Under the pieces are notes generated by a model. The model was given only the letters and a program-made list of their open reading frames with translations. It ran no database searches and was not told the origin of the DNA. From Hygrocybe punicea (lineage: Eukaryota > Basidiomycota > Agaricomycetes > Agaricales > Hygrophoraceae): a DNA stretch of 64,000 nucleotides. The DNA lies in the NCBI GenBank assembly GCA_963556145.1, contig OY744472.1, forward strand, positions 496,001 to 560,000, read 5' to 3'. Of the stretch, positions 1-11,450 are shown piece by piece (positions within the stretch are counted from its first letter, which is position 1; every line of letters starts with the position of its first letter). Position numbers and translations under genes: made by a program.

Positions 1-1656
1 CAAATCTGGAGATAAAGGAGGAGGGGGAAAAACACATGCATGAGATAATTTTGAAGAATGCTCATAAATATTTGAAGTGCATTGTTCAGACTTTTTAGAT
101 GTGAACTGTGGAGACTTTTTAGGTTCACACTGTTGAGATATTTGGGGACCACACTGTTGAGTTTCTTTTGGACCACACTGTTGCATTTTTTTTGGGTCAC
201 AGTATTGATTTTTATTTGAGCCACACTGTTTAATTTTTTTTGCTGTATAATTGTCACGTCTCTTTTTACACCGATTAAGCAACTGAGTATCTGTCAATGG
301 AGCAGGCTTGTGCTTTTGTTTATTTGTTGTATGACTCAATATAACTGAAAATATGCTGACATATTCACCACAATTAACACATTCATGATTTTCAAAGTAA
401 GCCAACATGTCTTTTTTGAGTACATGAGAGCCCATGGAAATGCTGTGAACTTGTGCAATTTTATGCACTATATGACCAGGTATGTGGGGAATGATTTCAG
501 CAAATGGGATCCTTGCATGAACAAATTTATTAATAGGATAAGACAGAACATTGTCCTTTTTTACATAATCAACAAAAATATATGATGATTTGGTATCCAT
601 GGAAAAATCCCCATTTTCTATATATAAAAGTATATGATTGGCTGGAAATATGTGAGATCTTCTGCCACCCATTAGCTTCATAGCCTTAGTGTTATGTCCA
701 TGTATTTCAGCCTGCATAAATGTGGTGGTAGGGGAGTATTGAGAATGTACTTTTGACTTTGAATATGATGGCCAGTAACTGTATTGATAAATAATCTTCT
801 GTGGTAACAAACAACTCAGAACAGAAAATAAATCATAAGTAATGAATAACCAGTACAGATTCAAAGAATCAGGAAGTTGAACACCAATGATATGGAAATG
901 AATCAAAGTTGAAGTGAGCATAGCACATTTCTTGATACACTTGTGCAACCTTGAAATCCTTGATGGTTGGTTTAAATTTGCAATCAATGCATAGAAATCA
1001 TGATGTAACATCTGATTGCGACATATATGAAGAGACAAAGTATGACATATGACAGCAATATTGCGCTTGGGCATGGCATAAAACTGAACTAACCAAAGTT
1101 GTACCTCTATAATTATATTATACACCCATGGCAATTTGTGTTCAATGTTGGTGAGACAGTACACAAAGTAATGAACCAAGTCAAGTGCCCAACACAAAAA
1201 ATTATGCATAATATCACAAAAGTGAAATACTAGGTAAGAAGTTAAGTCACATAATGAAGAATATACATTAAATGCAACAGGCTTCAAAGTAAAATGAAGA
1301 TCATACACATTAGTTTTTAAATGTGACACTGCAGTCAAGACAAAGACATTGTACATCTCAACTATGGCAGAGATGTGTTTGACAGTGGACATGTGTTTGA
1401 CAGTGGACATGTGTGTGACAGGGGACATGTGTGTGACAGGGGACATGTGTGTGACAGGGGACATGTGTACGACAGTGGACATATGGATGGTTGACAGACA
1501 CCCATGGGGAGTAAATGATATGTACATCACAAACAAGGACATGTAACTATCAGGAAAATACCTCTGAACAGTATGGATTGTCTGATAAATAGGTGAGAAA
1601 TCTGAGCAAATCCATGTAAAAACTAGTTGACTGACCAATGCATTAAAGTAAGATTG
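1..1656 (-). CDS. Unrecognised AT-rich protein, 3' end beyond the window
   Basis: On the minus strand one frame stays open from a stop at 1657-1659 to the window edge (about 552 codons), so the C-terminus is missing. The first in-frame ATG is at 1542, but coding-like sequence extends above it and the true start may be spliced. The translation is rich in Leu, His, Ile and Tyr, with a stretch around 720-330 (YIENGDFSMD ... HECVNCGEY) that reads like a globular domain with a paired-Cys motif. It is followed (about 90-240) by degenerate 8-residue repeats of the type QQCGPKKT. GC content is far below that of the host genes at 38-62 kb, and the flanks are gene-free, so a mobile-element origin is likely, but I do not recognise the family. 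No function is assigned. Confidence 0.5.
1381..1485. repeat. 18-bp tandem repeat inside the window-edge ORF
   Basis: About six head-to-tail copies of an 18-bp unit (ACATGTGTGTGACAGGGG and close variants). The unit is a multiple of three, so the minus-strand frame is kept and encodes HMSPVT/HMSTVK hexapeptides. Confidence 0.85.
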
Positions 1657-1659
1657 TCA

Positions 1660-3509
1660 TAACTGAGTGCCCCCCAATGAGCAGAGCGTGTGATTACCAC
1701 CTAGCGATGGCACATTTTCACTGTCACTTATCAGGAATTTAAATGCATATAAATGATAATATAGGAAAACTCACATAAGCAATGTGCCGGGGGACAAGGA
1801 ATGTCTCGAAACAATAATTGGGAACATGTCCCAACAAAAGAAGACATGTTTCTAGCGAAGACAAGATAAAACAACAGGCATCGAAGACAAACAAAAACAT
1901 ACGGATGCGTAGACCAGTCAGGCCAACAGGTAGGAACATCAAGCCTGCAGAATCAACATCAGTGCGAACCATAAACAAAGAGTGAAAATACCTCCGAAGT
2001 TCTGAGTTGACCGGGATGTATCCACACATGGCCCAGCGTATAAGTAAGGATGAGATCGGACACAGTGAGGATGACTGTCAAGAATGGAATAATCCATAGA
2101 AAACAAAACGGTCGCATTTTGTGCTGAGAGTTCGAAGTGTTGCACGAAGAAGTGACACGTGTGAGACGGCTCCAGCCAGTGACAACCACAACCACCTTTG
2201 AAAGCCGCAAAAGATACCTATTCCCAATTCCACCACCAATTTCCCAATGGAAAGCTCGACAGTTGGAATGCGGCAAAGAGGCAAGGCTCAACTGAACAGA
2301 TGTAGAATAATGATGTATCACTTATGTGAATATACATTTTTGTGCTGCACACGATAACACACACACGTCCCGTACTATACGTGTTTTTCTATTCATTCTG
2401 TCTTCTCTCAGCAACTCTACATCTGCATGTCTGTCCCACTCTCTCGCTCATCAGGCGCCGCCCACTTGTTTGCTGAGTACAGCCCTCTATCTCAACCCAT
2501 CCTCCCTCACAGCGATGGGGATCTGTAACCTGTTTCTAAATCGGCAATGGCTGCGGGGTGTGTGGGCCGGTCTGGGCAAGTGCGTGATTCTGCGTGCATG
2601 TCTTGCGGCTCGGCACGGGTCTCCTATGGTTATAGTTGGGCCATTTCGGCTCGTGTGAGCCCTACCACCATCTAACCTCGCGAGAGCCCTGCACACATCA
2701 ATTGATGTGGCTAGTGTCATCGCGAGGTGTAATGGGGGTGTAGATGGTCTGCCATGCCCTCCTCTGGCGGAATGCACACGTTTTGCGTGGGCATTTGGTC
2801 TTGGTTCCTTCCTGGGGGGTGGTGTTGAGTGCCGGCATTGGCTGGCACTGTACGCAGTCAGATTGCGTAGTGTCTCGCTTCAGGTGCCAGACACCTCGTA
2901 TGCAATGGATTGGGGTGGGGATGCATGTGGTGATGGTGTTGGTAGTGGTACCACTTCAAGTTTCTGTTAGAAGACGGATAATAAAAAATATAATAAAACA
3001 TACTTCTGACCAGTGGGGGTGGAAGCACCACCCTCGCTGCACGTTCCGCTCCATTGACCGCTCCGTTCCCACTCGTTTGCGTGCTTGAATGTTTGGCCGC
3101 ATTTGAAACAGGGTGTGGACATGTCAGTAGGAGTGTTATTGGAGTGATGGCGGTGGTAATGGCGGCAGTGGTGGCATTGATTGTTGTGATGGTGGTTGTG
3201 GTTGTGGTTGTGGTGGATGGGGTTAATTAATCTATGAATTAACAGTGAGTATTGAATAAAAGAGATTTAAAAAATTGATGGGCAGCGGAGTACTCCAGCC
3301 ACCCATTTTGTTGTCATCTGGTGCTCCATCCAACTCACCCATGCAATCTAACTGCTTCTCATAGTCAACACTGAAGGTAAAGTTATGCACTCAGCTATTT
3401 ATGAAAGTGCCATATGAGGAAGCAATGTTGTCGTCTGGAATCTGGATGTCGTTGAGCAAGCTTGCACCTGACAGCAGAGAGAGATTTAGAACGAAAATCG
3501 GGAATGCGA
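1660..3509. other. Gene-free stretch
   Basis: Only short overlapping ORFs occur here (for example 1959-2321 minus and 2744-3088 plus), without domains, family resemblance or convincing splice structure. A GTGGTT/GATGGTG simple-sequence patch lies at about 3140-3222. The last bases are the left flank of the gypsy insertion at 3510; the matching right flank resumes at 28475. Confidence 0.6.
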
Positions 3510-4914
3510 TGTTATGTGAATGTTTGTTTCACCAAGAATTACCGGAGTTGACTTTGTTCAGGTACCTTCTTGTTGTTCATGGGTTTTTAATATCTAAATA
3601 ACCTATCAGGAAGGGGTTTGTGGGTATATGTACTATATGAATCAATAGAATGTAATAGTGAGGTCTCTTCAATTAAGAATTGAGACTTTGAGTAGGTATG
3701 AATAGCAATTGGGTGTGTGATGTACTGAAAATAAGAATATTCACTACTGGAATATAAAAATATGAACTAATGAATACTGATAACAATATTCACCAGTTGA
3801 ATATGGATGGTTTTGGCTACAGGGCCTATTCAATCAAGAGTATCTCTGGGTATTATAATATCTGACTTAAATCCGAAGCTTCAAACGCACATTGGCTACT
3901 AGTTCAGGGATATCTTTAATACCTTTTGAATACTCTGTTTTGTTTAGGATGAAACCTTAACCTTAGAAGTGTATCTATTTAGGATGAAACCTTAACCTTA
4001 GAAATGTATCTAGCTGACTAATGCTGACTAATGAATTGATTGAACTGAGTGAACTGGGTGAATTCTCCTTGATGACAAGGGGAACTCAGAGAATGATAGA
4101 ATAAGAGTGAACTAGACTGGATTGCAAGCACTAGCTACTACAATGAGTAACTACTAGTACTAAGAGAATGGGGGATCACACTGTGTGAACCCAACTGAGA
4201 GTGACTACTGAGTGGTGAGGGGGGAAATCCTACTGACTACTGGAATTTGGGGGCCCTATTTATACTGTTGGAGAACAATGGGGACTGAGAACAATGGGAA
4301 AGTGAGAACAATAGGACTGAGTCATGAGAACAATGGATGGCATCAAAAAGGATGTGAACAATGGGCTCTATCTCCATTTGGACTGTTTAGAACAAAGGAC
4401 TGCTCAGAACAATAGACCATTGTCTTTATGTAAGCAGAATATCACAATCACTCTCTGATGCATCCTATCTTATCATTATCTTATCATCCTCTTGTTCACA
4501 TCTTATCTAATCATTTCCCATTATCTAGCTGAGCCGCTTTTGATCAATACAAGTAAACAAGATTTGTAATCAATCCATTACTGCTAATATAGGTAACAAT
4601 GCTAGTTGGGCTTGTCTCCTTGCACGCGCAATACAGAGAAATATATAATAAATACTAATGAGTGGGGGATGTGCCTCTGTGCACCATACATAAACGGCTA
4701 GGTCTGGGCATTACTAGTGAAGCCATAATAAATGATATAAAGGTAAGCATATATGCTATTTGTGTCTGTTCACTAGCATGCGTAATGTGGAAAGGCATAG
4801 AATGGGTACTAATGAGTGTAGGTGTGCATCCATAGTGTTGCACTTAAATATCTAAGTCCGTGGTCCGATGGTAAACCCATGACATTACACCCAAAAACAC
4901 TTGGGGTCATGACA
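3510..4914 (-). repeat. 3' LTR of the gypsy element
   Basis: 1405 bp, same length as the copy at 27070-28474. By eye the two differ at one base near 3579/27139 and one near 4806/28366. It carries the same inverted TATAAATA box (4257-4264) and GAACAATGG motifs (about 4271-4425) as the other LTR. Confidence 0.95.
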
Positions 4915-5001
4915 TCCGCACAACACAATTAAATCAACTGTCCCCAGTTGAAACCAAAAGAAAACAACTCTTTAATCTGAGAAGAAGCTTTTACATTATT
5001 A

Positions 5002-5580
5002 TTATTCTTTTAACTTCTTCTTCATCTTTCCAAAGAATTCCTCCCAATCTCGTACATCAACTCCTTCTGCCTTTAACTGATCCATGTTCTTCTTCGTAGC
5101 ATTTAGTAGTGCCTTGAGGTGGTACTTAGGGTGAGTGCGCTTCTTTTGTAGCGGCTTAGGAAGTAATGCCGGAATTGCAGGGCGTTTGAAACGATTGCAG
5201 CGAGAGGAAGTTGGGTGGTTATGATTTGTGGAAAATGAAGGAGGCGATTCGAGCCATTCTCTAAACTCCGGGTCTAAGGGTACAGATTGCGAAGGGACGG
5301 TGGCGGGTGGCATAGGAAAATTGGGAAGACTATCCATGAAAAAGTCGAAATCATCCGGCGGCGGGCAATCGACACCTCGTACGTTAGCGGATTCGAAATT
5401 GATGTAATCGTCATATTCAGAAGGGGGTAAAGGTGGTGTTTGAGTGGAAGGCAGATTATTCGGCCTGGTGAAGAAATCCATATCGTATTCGGTGGGCATA
5501 TCGAATAGACGAGACAAGTCAAGATGGCGGGACGGAATGGCCATAGGCGGAGAGGGTGATGGGCTGGAGTATGATGTCAT
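5002..5580 (-). CDS. Extra ORF between pol and the 3' LTR
   Basis: A 192-aa ORF on the same strand as gag-pol, lying between the end of pol (6839) and the 3' LTR, where other retroelements can carry an env-like or accessory gene. The N-terminal two-thirds is Pro/Ser/Asp-rich and looks disordered. The C-terminus (about residues 140-192) is strongly basic and helical (KPLQKKRTHPKYHLKALL then KKNMDQ ... KMKKKLKE). There is no signal peptide or membrane segment, so it is not an envelope protein. It could be a captured host fragment, possibly DNA- or RNA-binding. Not recognised. Confidence 0.5.
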   Translation of the reverse strand: MTSYSSPSPSPPMAIPSRHLDLSRLFDMPTEYDMDFFTRPNNLPSTQTPPLPPSEYDDYINFESANVRGVDCPPPDDFDFFMDSLPNFPMPPATVPSQSVPLDPEFREWLESPPSFSTNHNHPTSSRCNRFKRPAIPALLPKPLQKKRTHPKYHLKALLNATKKNMDQLKAEGVDVRDWEEFFGKMKKKLKE

Positions 5581-6838
5581 TTAGGGATATAGGTGACAGT
5601 ATATGGGCGTCTAGTAGTACTAAAGTGCTGAACAAGATAGCGGTGCAGTTGAGGTAACAGGAGACGTTAAGGGGAAAGACTTTTGTGGGGGAACCGGAAT
5701 GGTGGGTCAACCAATACTAATGTGGGACGTTGTGTCACAATAGGTCCTTGTGGGTCCAGAACTAAACTAGCCCTGGCCTTGCTATATTGGGATGATGTAT
5801 TTCAAATTCGATTTAAGGTTGTCTGATCGATCAAATCGGGATTTTACCATTCCCTTGGTTCTTCAGGGTCTTGAAGCTATATCGGGTACAGATCTGCAAT
5901 AGTACCAATGCTTATTCGGTCTGGACTGTTTACTCAGGTCACATGAGAAAACATGTGCCGGTCACGTGCCTTCCAGGGTCATAGCTGTACATTTGCACGA
6001 TCCGTCTCTTCTTTCCTCTAGTCTGCCACTATGGGTCTGTAGTGCCCACTCCTTTTTCTTGCTATGCCACAGCGCAATAAATCGTAAAAAAAATTCTATC
6101 CGACGCTATGAATGGTCACTCCATCCTCCCTTCAACAAAACTCAAGAAAAACCACTAAGTAACTTCTTATATTTATATTCAATTTTTATCATTACTGAAT
6201 AATTGGCATGTAGATAAGATGGTCTAAATCTAGCCGTTCCTTACTACTATCTGCTGCAATCGTTCGACAACGAATTCGTCTGGAGGATGGACGGGCCGGG
6301 GGTGATGTTGAGCATCACTCCGTTTCAACTAGGGGCGAGCGCTATATTTTTCGGGCAGGACTCAGTTGCTGGACTACTGGGAGTGGAGGGTCACCGGTCG
6401 TTCATCCATTTCTTTATCTTTCTATCCATACACCAGTTGTATTTCCTTTTATTCTATTTTCTATTTCATTATGTCTTGTCATTTCGTTACGTTTCGTTAC
6501 GTTTCGTTATGTCTTTTATATACATTATCATTGTATTCATATAATGGGTCCGTCAACTATTAGATGAGAGGGGTTGTATCATCACTTTGTAGCGTTATAT
6601 ATATTTTCTTTGCATGTCTGACTTAAACAAAAAAAGACCAGCAAATCATAAAACAAATAAAATTTATCTAATCAGTTTAGATAGCATAAAAAAAGGGTGC
6701 GTGACGGGAAATCATGTGCATAGGTAAAAATAGCGGCCAATAAAAATGCATGGGGCATAGAAAAAGAGGGTGTGCAGTGGGAAATCACATGAGGGATAGG
6801 GGTCTTGGATATAACTGAATATTCAGTCACCAAAGGTG
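5581..6838. other. Non-coding spacer within the gypsy element
   Basis: No supported gene. A GC-rich segment at about 6275-6345 stands out from the AT-rich surroundings and contains a short inverted repeat (GATGTTGAGCATC). The rest is AT-rich with three copies of CGTTACGTTT-like sequence near 6480-6510. It looks like the untranslated 3' part of the element. Confidence 0.5.
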
Positions 6839-8454
6839 CTAGAATATTGGAATCAATGCAGAAAAAGGAAAATCTTGAATGAATGAGTGTGGGGCTATAC
6901 AATAGCGGTGAGGAATAATAGTATTGTATCTCTTCTGGAGTAGATCTGCGGATAGTGGTACTTGTAACTGATGAAGATGATATATAGAATAACCATATTT
7001 TGACAACTTTAAACCTGCATCAAAGTCTTCATTGCCAAGACCTGAGGGGTCATTGACTTCTCCTGGTACTTTTACTGAACCAACTGTAATGACACCTGTA
7101 ATGGAACTGATTGGCATTGTTTCATAAAGCCACATGTGACAGACAGTGGCTGGAACTTGATATTTTCTAAATTCAAAATTCTTTGTGCGTGATGCAATGT
7201 GTGCAGCAAATTCTGGCTTGATGGCAAGAATAATATCTGTGATGTCTCCTGATTTAAGAGATATTAACTGATTTACTGAGCAATCCTCTACTTCAGCAGC
7301 TTCATCTTCCTGGTCTGCTATTTCATAAAGGATAGGGTCAGTTCGATAAATGTATGGTAAAATCCGAAATGCTGCATAATGCTCAGCATGCACAGCACCA
7401 TCTAATTCTTTTAAAACATAAGTTCCTCTTCTTGTTTGTCTGACAACTTCATATGGGCCAAGGTAACGAGGGTCTGTCTTGAATTTTCCTATAGTCATCT
7501 CCAAACGACTATTATATACTAGAACTAGTTCTCCTGGCTGATAATCACGTTTTTGCAATCGTCTATGAAATCTCTGATCAAATTGCAATTTAGATATGAA
7601 GCGAGCCTGTTTAAGCACAGCTGCTGCTTTATCAATATCTTCTTGATGTCTTCCAAGCTGACGTATGCGGAGTGCTAACAAATCTGATGTAGAAAGTCCT
7701 GAGCAAAAACCTTCAACCATAAATGTGGCTTCTGTTAAGTCAAAGGGAAGTATAGGATGAGTGCCATGGAGTAGATAATAAGGTGAGTATCCAGTAACAC
7801 TGCTGACTGTAATTGGGTCTGCAAATGATGCTAACTCTACGTGCTTGTGCCAATTCTTGATTTTTCCAGTCTTATCTTTTTCACAGGACTTGACTATGGC
7901 TTCACGTAGAGTAAAATGTCCTCTTTCTACTACACCATTTGCATGCTTATTGTAGGGTGATATGCGAACTTGAGGAATTCCTAGTCTTCTAAGCAGAGAC
8001 TCAAATGCTCCTTTGACTTCTCCTCCATTATCAGTAACTACATGTTCAATGGCACCATAGCGACAATAGATCTGTTCCCAGAAAAATTTTGCTAAGTTGT
8101 GTGAATTGTTTGATCTTAGAGCTTTTACTTCAGTTGCTCCTGATAAATCATCACGTGCTGCTACAATGAAATGGTAGCCTCCTGAAGGTGGCATAAACAT
8201 TACATCAATGTATACCTTTTGAAAAATTGCTGTAGGGGTAGAAATTGTAGGGTAAATTTCGATTTTCTTCAAGCTCCTAATTTGACACTGATGACATGAT
8301 GAAATGTGGTAATGGACATCTGCTCTGAGATGAGGCCAAAAAAATCGAAGTTTGACTAAGTCAAACACAGCTTGTTCTCCTTTATGACCTAGGTTTTCAT
8401 GAGCTTGAGTGAGAATAGCGATTCTTTTCTTTGCATTCATAATCACTAATGAAG
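6839..8454 (-). CDS. Gypsy pol, 3' part: integrase with ASCH-like C-terminal domain
   Basis: Downstream half of pol, cut off from RT by the fold-back insertion. Reading from 8454: an HHCC zinc-binding module (HENLGHKG ... HISSCHQC), then an integrase core with Asp in IDVMFMPP (about 8195), Asp in VTDNGG (about 8030) and Glu in GVVERGH (about 7930), i.e. the DDE triad, then a GPY/F-type module (DPRYLGPYEVVRQ, about 7470). The last ~140 residues (about 7261-6842) resemble an ASCH/PUA-like domain: IILAIKPEFAAHI, then the signature K-x2-E-x-R in RTKNFEFRKY, a WLYETMP strand and an ITGVITVGSV strand. The integrase inserts the cDNA; the ASCH-like domain may bind nucleic acid. The frame is intact apart from the insertion. 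An ORF track would extend to 8776, but above 8454 it only reads into the insertion. Confidence 0.9.
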
Positions 8455-8597
8455 CACACCTTACAGCATATCCTTTCCACAAGACATGGCTCAGCCGAGA
8501 TGGACAATTCCCACTCCAAGTGGGCTGGCTTATCTCGGCCGACCAATATCTTTCTCCAGGGCAGATGGCTTGGCCGAGGGTTCCATGTTCGGAGAAG

Positions 8598-9470
8598 CAT
8601 GGGTTGGCCGAAGCAGAGGGATATATTGGCTGGCCATGGAACATGGATTGGCCGACCTGGCTGGGTATTTCGGCTGGCCATGGAACGTGGATTGGCCGAC
8701 GGGTCTGGGTATTTCGGCTGGCCATGGAACGTGGATTGGCCGACCTGGCTGGGTATCTTGGCTGGCCATGGAACATGGATTGGCCGATGGGTCTGGGTAT
8801 TTCAGCTGGCCATGAAACATGGATTGGCCAACGGGGCTAGGTATTTCCACTGGCCATGGGAGGTGGATTGGCCGACCGGTCTGGGTATTTTGGTTGGCCA
8901 TGGAACATGGATTGGCCGACCGGTCTGGGTATTTCGGGTGGCCATGGAATGTGGATTGGCCGACCAGTCTGGGTATTTTGGTTGGCCATGGAACATGGAT
9001 TGGCCGATGGGTCTGGGTATTTCGGCTGGCCATGGGAGGTGGATTGGCCGACCGGGCTGGGTATCTTGGTTGGCCATGGAACATGGATTGGCCGACTGCC
9101 CTGGGTATTTTGGCTGGCCATGGAACTTGGATTGGCCGACCGGGCTGGGTATCTTGGCTGGCCATGGAACATGGATTGGCCGACTTCCCTGGGTATCTCG
9201 GCTGGCCATGGAACGTGGATTGGCCAACCAGTCTCGGTATTTCACTTGGCCATGGAACATGGGTTGGCCAAATGGTCTGGGTATTTTGGCTGGCCATGGG
9301 AGATGGATTGGCCAACAGGTCTGGGTATTTAGGCTATGGATTGGCCGATGGTCTGGGTATTTCGGCTGGACATGGAACATGGATTGGCTGACCTCTGTTC
9401 GTTTATTGGCTGGCCATGAGACATGGATTGGCTGACTGTACTGGGTGTAGCCATGGAACATGGGTTGGCG
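8598..9470. repeat. 44-bp tandem array, left arm
   Basis: About 19-20 copies of a 44-bp unit built on TGGCCATGGAACATGGATTG and ending GTATTTCGGC, decaying towards 9700. Starts of TGGCCATGG at 8631, 8675 and 8719 give the exact period. The unit contains no stop in several frames, so long meaningless ORFs appear on both strands. Confidence 0.95.
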
Positions 9471-10694
9471 AAAGCTTTGGTCATATGACATGGCCATAGC
9501 ACCTGGGTTGGCCAAAGCTCCAGCTACATTGGGATGGCCACAGCTCTAATTACATCAGCTGTCAACATGATATGCATTGGCCAACACTCAGAATACATTG
9601 GCTGGTCATGGCACATTGGTTGGCTGTTCCTAATGGGTCTCTGGCTGGTTGTGGGTCATGGATTGACCAGTGCCAGAGATATAATGGCCAGCCATGATAC
9701 GGCTGACCTTGTGACATAGGGTTAGGGTTTACACCGATAAAATGCAATAAATTCCTTCTCAGACATTAACAGCTTAACATTACAACAAGTACTGCTACTG
9801 TGTCACAAATGCCTCTGAAAGGATAACAAGCAAGACACCAACGCCATTCAGTCTTGATCTCAAAGGAGGAGCTCTTCTCCTTCTTGATCAAGACTGACTG
9901 ACAAAGAAAATACTAACAAAAATTTTGCGAACAAATAACCAAAAATGGATACTGAAATCAACTAAACTAACAATATTACCTGGTCTCAATGTCACTAAAG
10001 GGAGGCTTAAAAGTAATAGTGAGACTTACCTGGTCAACTTTCAATGATGCCACCAGGCCCACTACAAGTAGGTTGCCCGGCAAGGAAATCAGGGGGATTC
10101 ACCTGCCCTTTCATTCCTGAAGACCTGTACAGTGACAAGCACTCATTTCTGAGGACCAGACACCAACAGTTGGCACGCAGAGATGCCACAATGTTCATTC
10201 AAGTTGAACAGATAACTTCAACAAAAGATACTGTCAGTAATGGGGTAATACAAATTAATCACTCATCTGGATGCAAACATACCAAAGAAGATACCTGACG
10301 GTGAAAAAGAAGAACATACCACAATAATCAAGTAGTCCTGTGAAGTGAACAGACGTCAGCAACAAAGCCTGAGGAAATCACCTACCAGTTAGGACTATGA
10401 CACTACAGAATCTCTGGTTGTTGCCCGGTACAATAACCAAGGATCCTGTAGTGTCATCAAAAGTGGTAGTGGTGGTTGTGAGGTAAGGAGAAAATCTCAA
10501 CCGTGTTTGATGGGCTTGTACTTATTTGTTCATGTGACTTAATGTGTTTGTTGACCACATGTCACAAAGTGTGATGTCACGTTGGGCCGTCCAAACGTTA
10601 CATCACACTTGTGACATGTCGCGTCTCATCAATCATGTGACCTGTCGCGTTGCATTAATCATGTGACACGTGAGTGGTAATAATCATCATATTC
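9471..10694. other. Left-arm sequence without a gene
   Basis: Degenerate 44-bp units to about 9700, then AT-rich sequence with no convincing ORF. The 84-aa ORF at 10044-10298 lacks any recognised domain. The same content lies at 18563-19786 in the right arm. Confidence 0.6.
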
Positions 10695-10862
10695 CGAGGG
10701 CAGGAATCCTGCCCTCGTCTCACTATGTATAATAGGTACAAAATACAATAATAATGATATAACGAGGGCAGGAATCCTGCCCTCGTCTCACTATGTATAA
10801 TAGGTACAAAATACAATAATAATGATATAACGAGGGCAGGGAATCACCCTGCCCTCGTCTCA
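10695..10862. repeat. 68-bp repeats with a perfect hairpin (left arm)
   Basis: Three units starting at 10695, 10763 and 10831, each opening with the inverted repeat CGAGGGCAGG-AATCCTGCCCTCG (the third is a variant with a longer loop). The mirrored copy is at 18395-18562. This could form stem-loops in either transcript; its role is unknown. Confidence 0.85.
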
Positions 10863-10899
10863 TTGCTGAGCCACCCCGACGGTCGGGTTCATTACCACC

Positions 10900-10974
10900 G
10901 CTGCTGCTGCCGTTGCCGTTGCCATTGTCGTGTCTGCTGCTGCTGCTGCGGTTCACGCTGCCGTTGCCGTTGCC

Positions 10975-11006
<32 letters not shown>

Positions 11007-11120
11007 TGCTGTTGCCATTGCTGCTGTTGCTGCCATTGCCGTTGCCGCTGTTGCTGCTGCCGTTGCCGTTGCCACTGCTGCTGCTGCCGTTGCCGCTGCT
11101 GCTGCTGCCGTTGCCGTTGC

Positions 11121-11162
<42 letters not shown>

Positions 11163-11450
11163 TGCTGTTGCCGTCGCTGCTGTTGCTGCCGTCGTCGTCG
11201 CTGCTGCTGCTGCTACCGTTGCCGTTGTCATTGTCGTGTCTGCTGTTGCTGGTGCTGCAGTTCATGCTGCTGCCGTTGCCGTTGCCGCCGTTGCCATTGC
11301 CATTGTGGCTGCTGCTGCTGTTCACGCTGCTGGTGCTGCTGCTGTGGCCGGTGCTGCTGCTGTTGCCGTTGCCGTTGCCGGTCCCGCTGCTGCTGCCGTT
11401 CCCGCTCCTGGTCCTGGTCCTGGTCCTGGTCCTGCCGCTGCCTTGCCATC
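10900..11450. repeat. GCTGCTGCC-type trinucleotide tract (left arm)
   Basis: Interrupted (GCT/GCC/GTT)n microsatellite. All six frames are largely free of stops and yield poly-Leu, poly-Ala, poly-Cys, Gln-rich and Ser/Gly/Asn-rich artefact ORFs. Part overlaps the second exon of the spliced gene at 11228-11912. The mirror copy is about 17807-18357. Confidence 0.9.

Noticed and set aside
1959..2321. 120-aa minus ORF
   Set aside because: It overlaps three other ORFs in the same interval; composition and lack of domains give no support.
5002..5580. env-like gene
   Set aside because: No signal peptide, membrane anchor or cysteine pattern; the protein is acidic/Pro-rich then basic.
8598..9470. 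CRISPR-like direct repeats
   Set aside because: The units are contiguous with no unique spacers and the genome is eukaryotic.
8409..9515. Long overlapping ORFs on both strands (for example 328 aa at 8449-9435 plus, 261 aa at 8530-9315 minus)
   Set aside because: They are products of the 44-bp array, whose unit lacks stops in most frames. Residue patterns cycle every three units, and no start, splice or domain support exists. The same applies to 19742-20763.
9715..9735. TTAGGGTTT telomere-like sequence (also near 19530)
   Set aside because: Barely two telomeric units, within a fold-back arm; no tandem array and no chromosome end.
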